Shown here: positions 60,570-64,000 of the stretch, piece after piece
How positions within the stretch are numbered: the first letter of the stretch is position 1
How the letters are laid out: every line of letters begins with the position of its first letter
Assembly (NCBI RefSeq): GCF_900143625.1
Contig: NZ_FRFF01000198.1
Location: forward strand, 37,828 to 101,827
DNA length: 64,000 nt
Direction of reading: 5' to 3'
DNA from: Nocardiopsis sp. JB363
GTDB lineage: Bacteria; Actinomycetota; Actinomycetes; Streptosporangiales; Streptosporangiaceae
The notes under the pieces: generated by a model
The model's database searches: none
What the model was told of the DNA's origin: nothing
Seen by the model: the letters and a program-made list of their open reading frames with translations, nothing else
Translations under genes and position numbers: made by a program

Positions 60570-62798
60570 ATGTCTGAACTGTCGAGCCCTCATGGCCGTT
60601 GGCCATCGCCCATCAGCGCCGGAGACGTCGCCCGAGGAACGCTGCTGCCCGCGTTTCCCTCCGTTCGGGGCGACGAGGTCTGGTGGCAGGAGTACCGACC
60701 GGCCGAGAACGGCCGTACGACCCTGGTACGGCGGGACTCGGACGGGACCGTGCACGACCTGCTTCCCGCGCCCTGGAACGTGGGGACCCGGGTGCACGAG
60801 TACGGAGGTCGCTCCTACCTGCCCGTCCCCCGCCGCGACGACAAGGCCATCCCCCGGGTGGGCGTGGTGTTCGCCGACCATGACACCCAGCGGCTCTTCC
60901 TCCTGGAGCGAGGCGCCAAGGAGCCCGTTCCCCTCACCCCCGAGCCCGTTCGCAAGGCGGGACTGCGCTACGCCGACCCGGTTCTGAGCCCGGACGGCAA
61001 GCAGGTCCTGTGCGTGCGCGAGGACCACACCGGCGAGGACGTGAGCCGCTCCATCGTGTCCGTGCCGCTCTCCGGCCGTGGCGCCGAGGACCCGGCCGCC
61101 ATCCGCGAGCTGGTCACCGGGGCACGCTTCTACGCCTCCCCCGCCCCGTCCCCGGACGGGCGCCACCTGGCCTACGTCCGCTGGAACCATCCGCGGATGC
61201 CCTGGGACGGCACCGAACTGCGCGTGGGCGAGCTCACCGAGACCGGCCTGACCGGCGAGTACACGCTCAAGGGCGGGGTCGACGAGTCCGTACTCTCCCC
61301 CACCTGGATCGACGACAGCACCCTGTACCTGGCCTCGGACTGGCCGGGCTTTTGGAACCTGTACCACGCCGGGCTCAAGGGGCAGGCGCTCGCGCTCTAC
61401 CCGGCCGAGGAGGAGTTCCACGAGGCTCCGGGCCGTCTCGGCAACCGTTCCTTCTGCGTGCTGGAGAACGGCAAGGTAATGGCGCTGCACGGCGACACCG
61501 CGCTGCGGCCCGCCCTGTACGACCCCGACACCCTGGACCTGGACGACGTCCCCACCGACCTCACCTCTTGGTCGCAGGTCGACTCCGACGGACTCAACGT
61601 GGTGGCGGTGGCCGCCTCCCCCGACACCGCGCCCTGCGTGGTGCGCCTGGACCCGGCACGACGCAGTGTCGAGATCCTGCGCCGGTCCACGCAGCAGGCC
61701 CCCGACGCCGCGTACCTGCCCACCCCCCGCCGGGAACAACTGCCCGGCCGTTACGGGGCCACGGTGCACGCCAACGTGTACCCGCCGACCCACCCCGAGC
61801 AGGACGGGAACGCGCCCGCGCCGTACGTGGTGTGGGCACACGGCGGCCCGGTGGGCCACTCCCGTCAGGAACTGGACCTGAGCAAGGCCTACTTCACCAG
61901 CCGCGGCATCGGTGTGGTGGACGTCGACTACGGAGGGTCCACCGGCTACGGACGGTCCTACCGCAAGCGCCTGCACAAGGAGTGGGGCGTGGTGGACGTG
62001 GAGGACTGCGCCGCGGTCGCCCGCGCCCTCGTCGACCGCGGTATCGCCGACCCCGAACGCCTCGCGATCCGCGGCGCCAGTGCCGGGGGCTTCACCTCTC
62101 TGCTGGCCCTGACCGGTGACACCTTCGCCTGTGGGGTGTCCTACTTCGGCGTCGCCGACCTGCTCGGCCTCGCCGAGACCACCCACGACTTCGAGTCCCG
62201 TTTCCTGGACACCCTGCTCGGCCCGCTCCCCGGTTTCATCGAGACCTACAAGGAGCGGTCCCCCGTCAACCGGATCGCCGAGATCGACGTGCCCGTGCTG
62301 CTGCTCCAAGGCATGGACGACCCGGTGGTCACCCCGGACCAGGCCTTCTCCATGGCCACGGCCTTGGGCGAGCGCGGCGTGCAGTACGCCCTGCTGGAGT
62401 TCGAGGGCGAGTCGCACGGATTCCAGACCGAAGAGGCCCGCGTGCGTTCCTTGGAGTCGGAGTTGGCCTTCTACGGGAAGGTGTTCGGGTTCGAACCGGA
62501 CGTGCCGACCCTGGAGCTGAGCACCACCCCGCCCGAGCCCCGACCCGAGTTGACCCCGGGGCCCGATACGGCCTCCGGTGAGACGGAGACCGGAACAGGT
62601 ACGGGGACAGGGACGAGGACGAAGGGTTCGGGCACGGACGGTTCGGGCACGGACGGTTCGGGCACGGACGGCGAGTCCGGCACCGACCCGCACGAGGTGT
62701 CCGAGGACGACATCCCGGTCGCCGAGCAGCTCCCGGACGTCACCCCGGCGGCGGGCGTCACCGCGGGAACCGGAGAGCCTGTCACCAAGGACGAGTAG
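60570..62798 (+). CDS. S9-family serine peptidase (prolyl oligopeptidase/acylaminoacyl-peptidase type) with repeat-bearing tail
   Basis: The 742-residue protein has an N-terminal beta-propeller (about 20-380) and an alpha/beta-hydrolase domain (about 400-650). The triad is in GASAGGF (Ser504), LQGMDDPV (Asp584) and ESHGF (His616). It would cleave short peptides in the cytosol; no signal peptide is seen. The last ~95 residues are not part of the fold: they are Gly/Thr/Asp/Glu-rich and contain GSGTD three times. The start ATG 60570 has only a weak ribosome site. Confidence 0.92.
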   Translation: MSELSSPHGRWPSPISAGDVARGTLLPAFPSVRGDEVWWQEYRPAENGRTTLVRRDSDGTVHDLLPAPWNVGTRVHEYGGRSYLPVPRRDDKAIPRVGVVFADHDTQRLFLLERGAKEPVPLTPEPVRKAGLRYADPVLSPDGKQVLCVREDHTGEDVSRSIVSVPLSGRGAEDPAAIRELVTGARFYASPAPSPDGRHLAYVRWNHPRMPWDGTELRVGELTETGLTGEYTLKGGVDESVLSPTWIDDSTLYLASDWPGFWNLYHAGLKGQALALYPAEEEFHEAPGRLGNRSFCVLENGKVMALHGDTALRPALYDPDTLDLDDVPTDLTSWSQVDSDGLNVVAVAASPDTAPCVVRLDPARRSVEILRRSTQQAPDAAYLPTPRREQLPGRYGATVHANVYPPTHPEQDGNAPAPYVVWAHGGPVGHSRQELDLSKAYFTSRGIGVVDVDYGGSTGYGRSYRKRLHKEWGVVDVEDCAAVARALVDRGIADPERLAIRGASAGGFTSLLALTGDTFACGVSYFGVADLLGLAETTHDFESRFLDTLLGPLPGFIETYKERSPVNRIAEIDVPVLLLQGMDDPVVTPDQAFSMATALGERGVQYALLEFEGESHGFQTEEARVRSLESELAFYGKVFGFEPDVPTLELSTTPPEPRPELTPGPDTASGETETGTGTGTGTRTKGSGTDGSGTDGSGTDGESGTDPHEVSEDDIPVAEQLPDVTPAAGVTAGTGEPVTKDE
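62625..62669 (+). repeat. 15-bp tandem repeat (x3) inside the peptidase tail
   Basis: GGTTCGGGCACGGAC occurs three times head to tail without change, encoding GSGTD repeats in frame. Perfect identity suggests recent slippage. Confidence 0.9.
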
Positions 62799-63492
62799 AG
62801 GGCCTTGGGTGGGTGCCGGGGTGCTCTGGGAGTTCCGGGTATCGGATGCCGGCCGGGTGCCGGGGTGCCGGGGTGCCGGGCTCTGGTGGGCCGCCTGAAG
62901 TGGGGATCCTTGGGGTTGTCGGGCGTCTCGTAGGTCTGTGGTGGGGCGCCTGAGGTGGGGGTCCTGCTGGTGGTCTGGCGGGGTTGCGGTGGTCTCCCCC
63001 TTCCCCGCCGCGTGATTGTGGCCGTCTCCGCTACGCGCGTCAAGGTCGTCGCTGGGGCGGCTTCGCCGAGAGAGCGCTCCACCTTGACCCGCTTCGCTAC
63101 GACGGCAGTTGGCGGCTATCGGGGAAGCGGGGAGTGGGGTCAGGGCCCCAAAAGCCCTTCCGGGCCTTCGGCCCGGGCCCTGACGGGCCGCCGGGCTCCG
63201 CCCAGTCCGGCCGCAGCCGGCCGAATCCCTACCCAACCGCCTGGCGTCCTCGTGGGCCGCGTCGCCACCACGTGACAGGTCGGGCAACGAAGGGCCCGCT
63301 ACAGGCCCGGCTCGGGGCGGGGCGCGTCCCAGCGGTAGCCGGCCCCGGTGGGGGGAATGGCGGGAAAAGGGGTTGTGGATAACCTGAAAGAGGTGCCATT
63401 CCATGATAGGCACGCCGACGCCCCGAGAAAAGAAAGTAATATACCCGGGAGTAGGACTGCCATTCTCCTGGTCATTGGCATATAATCAGAGT
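62799..63492. other. Repeat-rich gene-free gap
   Basis: These ~690 bases hold no gene I can support. They contain a short tandem array GGTGCCGGG-type (about 62855-62880) and an imperfect direct repeat around CGCCTGAAGTGGGGATCCT (62894 onward) and CGCCTGAGGTGGGGGTCCT (about 62948 onward). A stretch with many nested GC-rich palindromes follows (about 63140-63230). GTGCC (63393-63397) and GGCAC (63409-63413) flank a small inverted repeat before the AT-richer promoter of the next gene. Confidence 0.6.
63458..63486 (+). promoter_or_regulatory. Promoter of the DUF222/HNH-type gene (leaderless)
   Basis: TATAAT (63481-63486) is a perfect -10 box; CTGCCA (63457-63462) with an 18-base spacer is a fair -35. 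The ATG lies 6 bases after TATAAT, where transcription should begin, and no ribosome site is present, so the mRNA is probably leaderless. Confidence 0.75.
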
Positions 63493-64000
63493 ATGATCTT
63501 TCCTCCCAGCGCACCGCCCTCGACCGGGAGCACCCCGGTCGATCAGGCGATGGCCCATGCGCGGGAGATGGCGGTAGGATTCGCCGGCCGGGATATCCCG
63601 ATCGGGGCCGAGGACGAGGCGCTCGAACAGTGCGGGCGGATCAACGGGGAAATGGATCGCATCTACTACGGGATGCTCCCCGCTCTGGCCACCATGGAAG
63701 CCTCCGGGGCCGTGTTGGAAAAAGGCGGCCAGAACACCCTCAAAGCGTGGATCACCCACAAGTGGGGCACCACCCCCGCCCAGGCCGGCAACCTCGCCAC
63801 CCTGGCCCGTGCCCTGCACCACCAGCAACTCCCCCTGGTGGACGAAGCGTTCCAGGGTGATGTCCTGTCGTTGGGTGAGGCGTGTGCGATCGCGACCTCC
63901 ACCGAAAAAGCCACCGCTGAGTGGGCGAAGGTCCTGGACTCGGCTGATGAGGCGTTCAAGGCCGACCACCCGGACGTGGAGGGTTTTCGGGCCCGGTTGG
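63493..64000 (+). CDS. DUF222 domain protein, probable HNH endonuclease (13E12 repeat family), N-terminal part
   Basis: The frame from ATG 63493 stays open to the window edge (169 residues). The pattern AGNLATLARALHHQQLPLVD...GDVLSLGEACAIATST is that of DUF222/13E12 proteins, which normally end in an HNH nuclease domain and occur in many copies per actinobacterial genome. The HNH part lies outside the window, so nuclease function is inferred. It begins leaderless from a TATAAT promoter. The repetitive DNA upstream fits a mobile or multi-copy element. Confidence 0.8.
   Translation, partial: MIFPPSAPPSTGSTPVDQAMAHAREMAVGFAGRDIPIGAEDEALEQCGRINGEMDRIYYGMLPALATMEASGAVLEKGGQNTLKAWITHKWGTTPAQAGNLATLARALHHQQLPLVDEAFQGDVLSLGEACAIATSTEKATAEWAKVLDSADEAFKADHPDVEGFRARL

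Noticed and set aside
60543..63413. A 956-codon minus-strand open frame opposite the S9 peptidase and the following gap
   Set aside because: Low-complexity Gly/Val/His/Arg translation, antisense to a gene with a complete catalytic triad; a typical high-GC artefact.
62799..63492. CRISPR array in the repeat-rich gap
   Set aside because: Repeats are short, imperfect and irregularly spaced, with no unique spacers between constant repeats and no cas genes nearby.

Overview
The window is high-G+C DNA with compact ATGA/GTGA-coupled operons, many GTG starts, twin-lipoprotein sugar transport genes and an allantoin regulon of the type known from Streptomyces and relatives. It comes from the chromosome of a filamentous actinobacterium. 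A Nocardiopsis-like member of Streptosporangiales is my best guess, but the sequence alone does not fix the genus. Most of the window is conserved housekeeping DNA, broken by several accessory inserts.

Layout. 0-6.5 kb: end of a purine/xanthine-type permease, a LysR regulator, then the purine-ureide block: allantoicase (+), allantoinase and a CitE-like protein (-), and a divergent AllR-type IclR regulator. 6.5-20 kb: the conserved block era / cytidine-deaminase-like / CorC-type protein / ybeY / phoH / HIT / (ECF sigma factor plus membrane partner) / rsmE / dnaJ / hrcA (CIRCE) / DUF3097 / two DUF4870 proteins / hemW. 20-29 kb: a DoxX-like protein and an alpha-glucoside island (LacI regulator, GH13 glucosidase, two binding lipoproteins, malF/malG-type permeases, no ATPase). 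29-37 kb: lepA, an unknown membrane-anchored protein, rpsT, comEA, comEC, holA. 37-46 kb: an imidazolonepropionase-like amidohydrolase, hflX, then malate synthase and glycolate oxidase glcDEF. 46.4-50.3 kb: a lactococcin-972-type bacteriocin locus. 50-57 kb: dapF, miaA, an extradiol-dioxygenase-like protein, a TetR-P450 pair, miaB. 57-60.4 kb: gluABCD glutamate uptake. 60.5-64 kb: an S9 peptidase, a repeat-rich gap and the start of a DUF222/HNH-type gene that runs off the window.

How they work together. Allantoinase and allantoicase lead towards glyoxylate; malate synthase and glycolate oxidase, 35 kb away, consume and produce glyoxylate. A shared 15-base motif (TTTCGTATTGCGGAA and variants) lies in front of allR/allB, at the aceB ribosome binding site and downstream of aceB before glcD, suggesting one IclR-family regulon. 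The sugar island has matching GCAAG-type palindromes in front of the glucosidase and the second binding protein.

The most interesting system is the bacteriocin locus. It has two tandem 97-residue secreted precursors with a GTW...HG core and a shared cysteine pair not expected in the family founder, an inter-gene hairpin, an eight-helix FtsX/MacB-like membrane protein and its ATPase. All of it sits in an apparent insertion between hflX and dapF, preceded by about 500 bases of noticeably less GC-rich noncoding DNA.
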